From SZUA-265 sp966249405 (GTDB lineage Bacteria > Myxococcota_A > Polyangia > Polyangiales > Polyangiaceae), in the NCBI GenBank assembly GCA_966249405.1, contig CBINDO010000228.1, forward strand, positions 1 to 13,201: 13,201 nucleotides of DNA. Reading direction: 5' to 3'. The position numbers were made by a program, and so were the translations under genes. This document shows positions 7,128-13,201 of this stretch, piece after piece (within the stretch, counting starts at the first letter, position 1; every line of letters starts with the position of its first letter). A model generated the notes under the pieces. The model did not search any database, had not been told where the DNA came from, and saw only the letters and a program-made list of their open reading frames with translations.

Positions 7128-10100
7128 GTGAGATCTTTTGCCAAGATAGCAGTTGCCGTAGCGGCGATTGGTGCTGGTGCGTTCGGCTGCGAAGACCAAC
7201 GCACCGCCCCCGCCCCCCTAGACCAAGCCGCCCGACCAAACGTCGAAAAGCCAGCTTCCGACCCTTGCGCACGTCCCGATGAGGGTTGCCCTTGCGAAGA
7301 AGAGGGCGAGCAGACGGAATGCGGTTCGATCAAAGAACAACGGGGCGACTACCTGATCTGCTCGCGGGGTGTTCGCGCGTGCACTGATGGAGTCTGGGGG
7401 GAGTGCATTCCCGAGTACCTCACCAACGTCCCCAAGTCACTCCAGGCGAGGTTACCGCAATCACGACTCCTGGCGCTCGGCGGAGCTCAGTCGTGCAACA
7501 ACCTGTGCGATCCGGAGTGTACCAAACTGGCGGACACGCCCACTGGAATTGCGGTTCCGAGTGAGCTCCAGGCGACGCCCGACGGGTTGACGTTGATCTC
7601 TGGCTCCAGCGGCGGCAGCTGCTCCGACTTGGCGGTGACGCCCTCGAGCGCTACCGTGACGATCACCAACATCGCGACGTCCGGCGCGGTGACCGCTACG
7701 CCCTCGAGCGTCCAGTTCAGCGGCACGTGCAGCGGCGGTCTCGCGGTACAACCCAACTGGTCCCTCGATGCCTATGATCGCGCCGTGATCGATGCTTCCG
7801 GAGAATTACACGTGTTCTCGGGGATCGCCGGCCAGCTCGAGGTAACAGCCAAAACCGCGACCGACACCGACACGTCGACGGTCAACGTCAAGGTGCAGAT
7901 AGGCACCCTCGTAGCCACCGGAACCACGGCTGATCCTGGCAAGACGTTGTATCCCTACAAGAACACGTTGTTCCCTTTGGATTTGCCGGCGCCGCTGGTT
8001 CAATGGGATGGCGGGGGAGTTACACCGACACAAGTTCAGGTCGCGCTGCGCTATCCTGCCGGCTCCGCGACACCCAAATTCCTCTACACCAATACCTACA
8101 GCTCCGAGCCGCGCCAAGGCACGCTCAATACCTCGGGCCCGGCTTGGCAAGTCCCGCAACAAGTCTGGAGCGCCTTTGACCGGAGTGCGGCGGGCGACCC
8201 CGTCGGGGGCGAGATCCTGATACGGAGAAAAACCGCTTCGACGACCTACGCGGAGCTGAAAATCCCGGTCAAATTCACCTCCGCGGCGGTCCGCGGCACC
8301 GCGTATTATACCCAGTATCTTCGAACCCTCAGCACGGGCACCTGTTCCAGCCAGAGCTGCAACTACTCGGGTAGCAGCTACGTCCCCGGGCAGATCTGTC
8401 CAGTGGGGATCGTCACCCACGGCAGCGGTACGCTGACATCACAGATCCGCGCCATCGACTTGTCATCGCCCAAGGCATCGAACACGGATCCCTTCAACAA
8501 TGCGGGCGGTTGTCCGGTGTGTCACTCGGTGTCGGCGGATGGCTCGGTGTTCGTCTCGGGCAACCAGGGCTGGCAAAAGCCCATCTCCGGCGGGATCAGT
8601 GAGGTGTCGATAGTGAACGGTAAGCCCACCTTCACACCCCAAGGCAAGGCACCCACCTACAGCGGGCTCTCGGACGAAGGTTCATCGGCGACCGACGGAG
8701 ATCCGTACAACCAATACGAGCGCAACGGCGAAAACAGTCGAGGCTTCTCCTATGGCGCCATTAGCCCAGACGGCTCGCTGGTGATGCAGGGCCCCACGTT
8801 CTGGGGCAACACCGAAGACACGCCGAGCGCCAACAACACTCAGGCTCCAACCTTGAAGGGCCTCGCGGGCCATCTGAAGTCCTACTTCTTCGTCGACACC
8901 GATCGAGCCGGAGTAGGAGTTCAATTCGCTACGACCGGCGCGTTGCCGTCGTATAGTTGGTCGACTGGACAGTTCACGGGCAGCTCGGGTGCCCTCACCG
9001 TTGACGGCATCACTTTGAACAAAGTCGGGCAATCGGTGCTGGTGCGGCACGAGTCCAACAAGCTCCGCAACGGCGTTTACGCCCTGACCCAGGTCAACCC
9101 TTGGCGCTTGGCGCGGCGCTACGACATGAGTAGCTCCGATGAGCTCAGCCGCAACATGCGAGTGCGCGTCTCCGACGGCGTGGCCATGGCTGGACGCACG
9201 TTCGCGCTCACCGGCCCGGCGAGCGGCACCATCACCATCAACTCATCGAGCCTCGATTTTACGGAGGTAGAGTTGACACCTTCGATTCTCGGTACCCAAT
9301 CACGGACCGTAGATGTGGCCACGACCGCTGCATTGGGTCCGGGCACGGTAACGTTTGCCGCGGGGCTGCTCGAGGCTGGCACTGCGGGCGCGCTCGTCGT
9401 GGACGGTGTGACACTCGGTCTGGGTCAAAGCGTGCTGGTCAAGAATCAGGCCGCGCAGGCGAGCAACGGCGTTTACACGGTGACGGTGCCGGGCACCGCG
9501 GTCACCAAGTGGCGTCTCACCCGTCGTCTAGATACGAGCACTTCGCTGACGTTGACCCCGGGCCTGGAGGTCAAGGTCAGCGGCGGGCTCACCAACTACG
9601 ACCGGGTATTCTACGTTTCGTCGCCCTCCAGCGGCACCATCAACGTCAACAGCACCGCGATCTCGTTCTCCGAGGGTGGTGTACCAGCCATGATGACGCC
9701 GCAGTTTTCGCCGGACGGAACGCAGGTGGTTTACGTCAACGCCGACGCCGACACCGCCGGTGGCCTGGCGCCGACCGGCTGGCGTCGCGGTCTATCGATC
9801 GTCGACTTCGATCCGGCCACGCGCAGCGTGTCCCAACGTCGACGCTTGCTGAACACCTGGAACGCGTCGACCCTGGGCGTGCCATTCAAATGGCCGTTCT
9901 TCGAGAGCGATAGCCGGAGCATCATCTACGTCGAGAGCGAGCCCAGCGAGTTCTGTGCTCAGGCGGACTCGGACAACGGGATCTCCGTCAATAGCGACAT
10001 ACGCCGCGCTTGTTTCGAAGCGTCTTACGGCAGCATGAGCCCCACGACACGCGGCTACTGGAAGGGTCGCCTGTATTCGCTCGATAGCGACAACCCCGCG

Positions 10101-11072
10101 GCCACTCGTGCCGAGTTGTCGAAGCTCAACGACGCTGACGACGACGGCGGTGCCGACGATGCGACGGACGGAGATCGCGCCTACCAACCCACCGTGTTGC
10201 CGTTCTCTAGTGGCGGCTACCGCTGGGTGATCTTCGCGAGCCCACGCGCGTATGGCAATCAGTTCAACCAGAAGTCCAGCTCCGGCACACCGACTCACTT
10301 CAGTTGCTCTGCGAACATGTTGTGGATGTCCGCCATCACCGACAAGGTCGCTGACGGCACCGATCGCAGCCATCCGGCGTTCCTTCTTCCCGGTCAGAAC
10401 ATCCAGAAGATCACGACTGCCAACCACTTCGTCAACGAGCGCGGTTACCTAGTACCGTCGCTCTGCAAGAACGACGGCGCGTCGTGTTCATCGGACGACG
10501 AGTGCTGCGGTGCCCTATCCTCTCCGCCTACTCAGGCGTGTCGAGCCCCGTCGGGCTGGACGTCCGCCGACGGACCGCCAGCCAAGACCTGCGAGTCCTT
10601 GGACGGCACCTGCAACAATGCAGGCGAAAGCTGCATCACCTCCGCCGACTGCTGCAACGGCGCCGCCTGCGTAGACTTCGCGTGCGCAGCCCCCTCCGCC
10701 TACAGCGCTGGCACCTTCACTCGCGACTACAGCGCGGAGTGCGGAACGGGACAACACCCGAATTGGCAGCTCTTCAGCTTTCATCTCACGACCGACGGCG
10801 ACAGTAAACTCACGTTCACGGCGCGCTCCGCACGAAACCAGGCGGACTTGAACTCCGCCACCGTAGTGGCACTAGGGACGTCGACCGAAACTCGCGTATC
10901 CCCAACGGCACCTGCTTACTTGGACGTGGGCGGAGCCCTCGAAGCAGCGAAGGTCTCCCGCCACTACGAGCACCTGCGCATCAGCATCACGCTAGAACCG
11001 TCGAGCGACGGCAAACACGCGCCCATTCTCCACGACTGGGAGATGCGCTACACCTGCGAATTTGGAGAATGA
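7128..11072 (+). CDS. Large multidomain surface lipoprotein: CxxCH motif, propeller-like repeats, phage tail-fibre-type repeats and cystine-knot-like modules
   Basis: A 1314-residue protein from the GTG at 7128, a start that gives a compact lipoprotein signal with lipobox AFGC (Cys21). An ATG at 7059 would add 23 residues and has no ribosome site; AAGGAAG (7108-7114) lies 13 bases before the GTG. Order along the protein: a Cys-rich segment (47-132, with WGEC); a Ser/Thr-rich beta region (about 150-390); CPVCH at 462-466, a heme-c-type CxxCH motif; propeller-like turns SADGS, SPDGS and SPDGT near 468, 546 and 861; two tandem phage tail-fibre-type repeats (about 601-851) between the second and third of these; an Asp-rich calcium-loop-like stretch (DADDDGGADD, about 1002-1011); two knottin-like Cys modules (1113-1186); and a C-terminal beta-rich region ending HDWEMRYTC. 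The function is unknown; an exposed binding or adhesion protein is my inference. Heme attachment is not shown. It converges with the lipoprotein gene at 11127. Confidence 0.85.
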   Translation: MRSFAKIAVAVAAIGAGAFGCEDQRTAPAPLDQAARPNVEKPASDPCARPDEGCPCEEEGEQTECGSIKEQRGDYLICSRGVRACTDGVWGECIPEYLTNVPKSLQARLPQSRLLALGGAQSCNNLCDPECTKLADTPTGIAVPSELQATPDGLTLISGSSGGSCSDLAVTPSSATVTITNIATSGAVTATPSSVQFSGTCSGGLAVQPNWSLDAYDRAVIDASGELHVFSGIAGQLEVTAKTATDTDTSTVNVKVQIGTLVATGTTADPGKTLYPYKNTLFPLDLPAPLVQWDGGGVTPTQVQVALRYPAGSATPKFLYTNTYSSEPRQGTLNTSGPAWQVPQQVWSAFDRSAAGDPVGGEILIRRKTASTTYAELKIPVKFTSAAVRGTAYYTQYLRTLSTGTCSSQSCNYSGSSYVPGQICPVGIVTHGSGTLTSQIRAIDLSSPKASNTDPFNNAGGCPVCHSVSADGSVFVSGNQGWQKPISGGISEVSIVNGKPTFTPQGKAPTYSGLSDEGSSATDGDPYNQYERNGENSRGFSYGAISPDGSLVMQGPTFWGNTEDTPSANNTQAPTLKGLAGHLKSYFFVDTDRAGVGVQFATTGALPSYSWSTGQFTGSSGALTVDGITLNKVGQSVLVRHESNKLRNGVYALTQVNPWRLARRYDMSSSDELSRNMRVRVSDGVAMAGRTFALTGPASGTITINSSSLDFTEVELTPSILGTQSRTVDVATTAALGPGTVTFAAGLLEAGTAGALVVDGVTLGLGQSVLVKNQAAQASNGVYTVTVPGTAVTKWRLTRRLDTSTSLTLTPGLEVKVSGGLTNYDRVFYVSSPSSGTINVNSTAISFSEGGVPAMMTPQFSPDGTQVVYVNADADTAGGLAPTGWRRGLSIVDFDPATRSVSQRRRLLNTWNASTLGVPFKWPFFESDSRSIIYVESEPSEFCAQADSDNGISVNSDIRRACFEASYGSMSPTTRGYWKGRLYSLDSDNPAATRAELSKLNDADDDGGADDATDGDRAYQPTVLPFSSGGYRWVIFASPRAYGNQFNQKSSSGTPTHFSCSANMLWMSAITDKVADGTDRSHPAFLLPGQNIQKITTANHFVNERGYLVPSLCKNDGASCSSDDECCGALSSPPTQACRAPSGWTSADGPPAKTCESLDGTCNNAGESCITSADCCNGAACVDFACAAPSAYSAGTFTRDYSAECGTGQHPNWQLFSFHLTTDGDSKLTFTARSARNQADLNSATVVALGTSTETRVSPTAPAYLDVGGALEAAKVSRHYEHLRISITLEPSSDGKHAPILHDWEMRYTCEFGE
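8511..8525 (+). other. CxxCH (heme c-type) motif in the large lipoprotein
   Basis: The codons read Cys-Pro-Val-Cys-His, directly followed by SVSADGS, a propeller-like turn. In an exported protein, CxxCH is the covalent attachment site for heme c. There is no other cytochrome-like sequence around it and the axial Met or His ligand is not obvious. Related myxobacterial propeller proteins, as I recall, often carry CxxCH just before such a turn. Confidence 0.5.
8928..9272 (+). repeat. Phage tail-fibre-type protein repeat, copy 1
   Basis: Within the large lipoprotein this copy starts ATTGALPSYSW, continues with GALTVDGITLNKVGQSVLV and NGVYALT, then WRLARRYD, and ends GTITINSSSLDFTEVE. The frame ATT-x-ALP ... 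DGVTL-x-x-G-QSVLVKNQ ... NGVYTVT ... RxxD ... GTIxxxSTxxxF is the pattern of tandem repeats in tail-fibre and virion structural proteins. This copy has diverged more from that pattern than copy 2: VRHES replaces VKNQ. Confidence 0.7.
9318..9680 (+). repeat. Phage tail-fibre-type protein repeat, copy 2
   Basis: This copy starts ATTAALGPGTVTF and continues GALVVDGVTLGLGQSVLVK, NQ, ASNGVYTVT, WRLTRRLD and GTINVNSTAISF. It aligns with copy 1 along its whole length with only short gaps. The two are separated by about 15 residues. It keeps the VLVKNQ and NGVYTVT signatures of tail-fibre repeats intact. Confidence 0.75.
10464..10685 (+). repeat. Two cystine-knot-like Cys modules in the large lipoprotein
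   Basis: Module 1 reads C-x6-C-x5-CC-x10-C. Module 2 reads C-x6-C-x5-CC-x4-C-x4-C, preceded by a further C-x6. The spacing with an adjacent CC pair is that of inhibitor-cystine-knot (knottin) peptides. The assignment rests on Cys spacing alone. Confidence 0.5.
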
Positions 11073-11081
11073 CGTGCGAAC

Positions 11082-11120
11082 GACGCTGCCCGAGGCGAAT
11101 GTCTCACATCGGGCAGCGTC
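11082..11120. terminator. Perfect 12-bp inverted repeat, likely bidirectional terminator
   Basis: GACGCTGCCCGA (11082-11093) is exactly complementary to TCGGGCAGCGTC (11109-11120) with a 15-base loop. It fills most of the 54-base gap between the convergent ends of the large lipoprotein gene and the minus-strand lipoprotein gene. There is no T-run on either side, as is common in GC-rich genomes. Confidence 0.7.
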
Positions 11121-11126
11121 CATACC

Positions 11127-12188
11127 TCAGCGCGTGACCGGACGTGACGGCGGCGGCTCGACGCCTGCGTCCGTGGGTGGAACCGACGGGGAATCCGGCT
11201 CGGTCGTCGCTGGTGGGGTGGGGGTCGTCGGAGTCGACGTGGTGGTGGGTGGGACGTCTGGGGTGCAAGGTCCGGGCACGACGATCTGAGTGTCGCCGTC
11301 TTGTTTGCTTGGTGAGGCATGCACGAACTCGATCCGCGCATCACCAAACCCGTCTACGCCGAACGGCTCTTCGGCAACCCAAACCTCGTAGACGACGCGG
11401 AAGTCCCACTCGGGCGCGTCGGGGTTGGGCGTGTAGGCGTCATCCGTCGCTGGCGAATCCACCAAGTACTGCGAGAGTCCGCAGCCGTTGAGGTTGCGGT
11501 CCAAGGAGCTGGTCGCACCCAAGATCCAAGATGGCTCGCCCACGATCATCTTGCCCTCACCTTCGGTCACGCCACCACAGGCATATCCCGAAGCCACTTC
11601 GCTCGACTCGGAGATGTAGTCGAGCTTGAACTGGGTGATCAGCGTGCTGGCCGTGTCGAACAGCTGGAACTCGGCATGATCGCTTCCCACCAAGTCCTTG
11701 AAGGTGTGCCCGCCTTTGCCCTTCTTCGGCTTCGGCTTGGCCATGCCGTCGGCGGGCATCGGCGCGGGTGCAGCTTCTTCGACGTCGCCCCAGCCGATGG
11801 CCGTCTCACCATAGCTGTTGTCGACGAAGTTCGGATTGAACGTCAGTCGCAAGTGGATCCAACGCGTGTCGTTGACGATCTCCAGACGTCGTTCGATGGT
11901 CGCCGAGAGGGTATCTTGCGCCTCGCTGTCGTAGAAGCACGTGACCTCGGCGGGGCCCGCGCTCGGAACGGCGTTTCCAATCCCGACCGGAACACAGTCG
12001 TGGGCCGTGCTCGGCGGGATTTCGGCGCCGAGTGCTTCGCCCGCGCCGCTCGTGCCCGCGCCGCCAAACAACGATGCTCCTTGACTGTCCACCGTCGGCT
12101 TTGCGTCTTGTCGTGTCGACTCGATGGGTGTTGCGCTGCTACACGCAATGCCAAAAGGTAATAACACCAACCAACGTCCGTAATTCAT
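11127..12188 (-). CDS. Lipoprotein with Pro/Thr-rich C-terminal tail, function unknown
   Basis: A 353-residue protein starting at an ATG with GAGG 5 bases upstream. A short signal (MNYGRWLVLLPFGIAC) ends at Cys16, the probable lipidated residue; Gly rather than Leu at -3 is slightly atypical. After a disordered Ser/Gly/Ala stretch (17-60) comes a beta-rich region (65-300) interrupted by a Pro/Lys patch (PKPKKGKGG, 152-160). Recognisable strings are SDHAEFQLFD, WDFRVVYEVWV and FVHASPSK. I associate that pattern with a conserved secreted domain of environmental bacteria but cannot name it. The tail (307-353) is Pro/Thr/Ser-rich, like a wall-spanning or linker segment. Five Cys residues in the mature part could form disulfides. 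It is the last gene of the minus-strand cluster, 99 bases after the Cys-rich lipoprotein gene. A GTG at 12215 is an alternative start but would place 9 residues before the signal. Confidence 0.8.
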   Translation of the reverse strand: MNYGRWLVLLPFGIACSSATPIESTRQDAKPTVDSQGASLFGGAGTSGAGEALGAEIPPSTAHDCVPVGIGNAVPSAGPAEVTCFYDSEAQDTLSATIERRLEIVNDTRWIHLRLTFNPNFVDNSYGETAIGWGDVEEAAPAPMPADGMAKPKPKKGKGGHTFKDLVGSDHAEFQLFDTASTLITQFKLDYISESSEVASGYACGGVTEGEGKMIVGEPSWILGATSSLDRNLNGCGLSQYLVDSPATDDAYTPNPDAPEWDFRVVYEVWVAEEPFGVDGFGDARIEFVHASPSKQDGDTQIVVPGPCTPDVPPTTTSTPTTPTPPATTEPDSPSVPPTDAGVEPPPSRPVTR

Positions 12189-12193
12189 GATTG

Positions 12194-12197
12194 CCTC
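12194..12197 (-). promoter_or_regulatory. Ribosome binding site for the lipoprotein gene starting at 12188
   Basis: GAGG on the minus strand lies 5 bases before the ATG at 12188. This favours that codon over the in-frame GTG at 12215 and puts the signal peptide at the N-terminus. Confidence 0.65.
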
Positions 12198-12287
12198 ACT
12201 TGCTTTGAAAGCCACCGTTCGAGGTGACCCATCGTGAGTAGCTTCGGACGTTCGGTTCTTGCGAACTTTGGCCAGTCGACCAGCGCG

Positions 12288-12803
12288 TTACTTGGCGCAC
12301 TCTCGACGTTCCGGATCGCACACGCCGCCGTCGGGACAATCCGTGTCGACGATGCACGCCACACATTCGTTGATTCGCTCGTCGCACGTGTGTTTCGCGT
12401 CGCACTCCGTGTCGATCGTGCACGCCACGCAGCGACCACGAGTGGCGTCGCAGACGCTACGGGATTTCTCTTTGCATCCTGCCGCATCCGAGCAGGCCTC
12501 GGTACAACGCCCAACTTCGGTGTGACACACCTTGTCCATCGGGCACTGCTCGTCGGTACTGCATTCGACACAAGTACCGTCCAAACAGGCGGGCTTTGGG
12601 TCTTTGCAGTTTTCGTCCGAAGCGCATTGAACACACTGGGCGTCGACGCAGAGGTTCCGGTCGGGCGGACACATCGGGACGTCGCCACAGCCGGGCGCCA
12701 TCATGTCCGGTTGTTTCTTCGGAAACAGCTCGAGTGTTCGCCGATCACCACACCCACCAATGCACGAAGCGAGCAGGCACCAAACGACGGACGGGAGCCT
12801 CAT
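12288..12803 (-). CDS. Cys-rich lipoprotein with six 4-Cys repeats
   Basis: A 171-residue protein with a short signal ending in LASC (Cys14, the best lipobox) or IGGC (Cys18). From residue 39 to the end there are exactly 24 cysteines arranged as six units of about 20 residues. The unit pattern is C-x2-D-x2-C-x(5-7)-C-x(4-6)-C, joined by V-x-C, as in QCASDENC, ECSTDEQC, ACTIDTEC and ACIVDTDC. The repeats resemble the small disulfide-rich (EGF- or Dickkopf-like) modules common in myxobacterial surface lipoproteins. All cysteines could pair as two disulfides per unit, making a rigid extracellular rod. No catalytic motif is present; binding or structural roles are inference. The ATG lies 25 bases after the stop of the TPR-like gene, so the two are probably co-transcribed. 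No clear ribosome site precedes it, which may indicate coupling to the upstream gene. Confidence 0.8.
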   Translation of the reverse strand: MRLPSVVWCLLASCIGGCGDRRTLELFPKKQPDMMAPGCGDVPMCPPDRNLCVDAQCVQCASDENCKDPKPACLDGTCVECSTDEQCPMDKVCHTEVGRCTEACSDAAGCKEKSRSVCDATRGRCVACTIDTECDAKHTCDERINECVACIVDTDCPDGGVCDPERRECAK

Positions 12804-12828
12804 GACGACGGTTTTGCCCGTTTCGACG

Positions 12829-13201
12829 TCACCGCGTCAACTGTCGAGCCTCGGCAGCGGCAAACCCGCGCGGGTAGGCGCGCAAGTACGCTTGCGCGGA
12901 GCGACGGGCTTGCTCGGTTCGCCCGAGCGAACGCAACAACCGGAAGTGCTCGACCCTAGCGTTGTGAGCCTGTTCGGACGCGGGAAATCGGGTCATGAGC
13001 TCGGAGAAGAGCTGCAGCGCGCGATCGGACTGACCGGCTCGGCGCGCAGCTCGAGCGGTCTCGAACAGTCGGTTCTGCTCGGCCAGGTCGCTGGTGCCCC
13101 CTTTACGCGAAGCCTTCTTGTTCTCGACCTGACCGGTTTCGGCCCCGGCGTCCACAGCGCCGCGCGCAGTGTCCGTGTCGGGTGCAGTTTGGCGCGACCC
13201 T
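12829..13201 (-). CDS. TPR-like repeat protein, C-terminal part (5' end outside window)
   Basis: The minus-strand frame is open from the right edge to a TGA at 12829-12831, so the N-terminus is missing. A GTG at 13155 is in frame, but the frame continues upstream and it is probably internal. The visible part begins with a low-complexity linker, then helical pairs: LFETARAARRAGQSDRALQL, FSELMTRFPASEQAHNARVE and LLRSLGRTEQARRSAQAYL. The A-x-R-AG-x-x-D-RAL and RFP-x-S pattern is that of tetratricopeptide-type helices. In myxobacteria this kind of C-terminal module commonly ends membrane-anchored proteins encoded after ECF sigma factor genes. That is known context, not something visible here. It is followed closely by the Cys-rich lipoprotein gene and is likely the promoter-proximal part of that cluster in this window. 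Confidence 0.7.
   Translation of the reverse strand, partial: GSRQTAPDTDTARGAVDAGAETGQVENKKASRKGGTSDLAEQNRLFETARAARRAGQSDRALQLFSELMTRFPASEQAHNARVEHFRLLRSLGRTEQARRSAQAYLRAYPRGFAAAEARQLTR

Noticed and set aside
11215..11263. G-rich stretch with quadruplex potential on the plus strand
   Set aside because: The G-runs are the complement of Pro/Thr codons in the lipoprotein tail, and one loop would have to be about 22 bases long.
11319..12161. 280-codon open frame on the plus strand opposite the Pro/Thr-tailed lipoprotein
   Set aside because: No motif or ribosome site; the minus-strand gene has a signal peptide, a ribosome site and coding-like composition.
12234..12959. 241-codon open frame on the plus strand across two minus-strand genes
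   Set aside because: It spans the junction of the Cys-rich lipoprotein and the TPR-like gene, and the regular Cys repeats on the minus strand show which strand is coding.

Overview
The window is GC-rich and reads as chromosomal DNA of a soil or predatory myxobacterium (Myxococcota, probably a Polyangiales/Sorangium-type lineage). This is inferred from gene style, not from a marker gene. The clues are an FHA-type sigma54 activator, a hybrid histidine kinase, several lipoproteins starting with GTG or ATG, Cys-rich repeat lipoproteins, and a secreted TolB-like propeller protein with a CxxCH motif. No RNA genes, insertion sequences or CRISPR arrays are visible.

Layout. (1) 3-368 (+): the 3' end of a TetR-family regulator. 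(2) 369-670: a 302-base gap that looks regulatory. It holds a cluster of TGCAC words (443-498) and a near-consensus -24/-12 (sigma54) promoter (582-597). (3) 671-2032 (+): a lipoprotein glycoside hydrolase of family GH8, most like reducing-end xylose-releasing exo-oligoxylanases. (4) A strong hairpin at 2047-2080 separates it from the convergent gene 2136-3554 (-), an FHA + AAA+ + Fis-type HTH sigma54 activator. (5) Divergent from the activator: a two-TM hybrid histidine kinase (3722-5134, +), followed 62 bases later by a NhaA Na+/H+ antiporter (5197-6720, +). (6) 6721-7127: no gene seen. (7) 7128-11072 (+): a very large lipoprotein. It contains a Cys-rich N-terminus, a CxxCH motif, propeller-like repeats interrupted by two phage-tail-fibre-type repeats, two cystine-knot-like modules and a C-terminal beta-rich region. 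(8) A perfect 12-bp inverted repeat (11082-11120) lies between it and a convergent minus-strand cluster. Read from the right edge, that cluster is a TPR-like protein (cut by the window), a lipoprotein with six 4-Cys repeats, and a lipoprotein with a Pro/Thr-rich tail.

How it may work together. The most testable idea is a local circuit in which the FHA-sigma54 activator drives the neighbouring surface oligoxylanase from the -24/-12 promoter through the TGCAC cluster. The kinase and the antiporter are probably one transcript, suggesting envelope or ion-stress signalling; whether the kinase talks to the divergent activator is unknown. The right half encodes surface lipoproteins of unknown role. 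The propeller protein carrying virion-type repeats is the most unusual object in the window.
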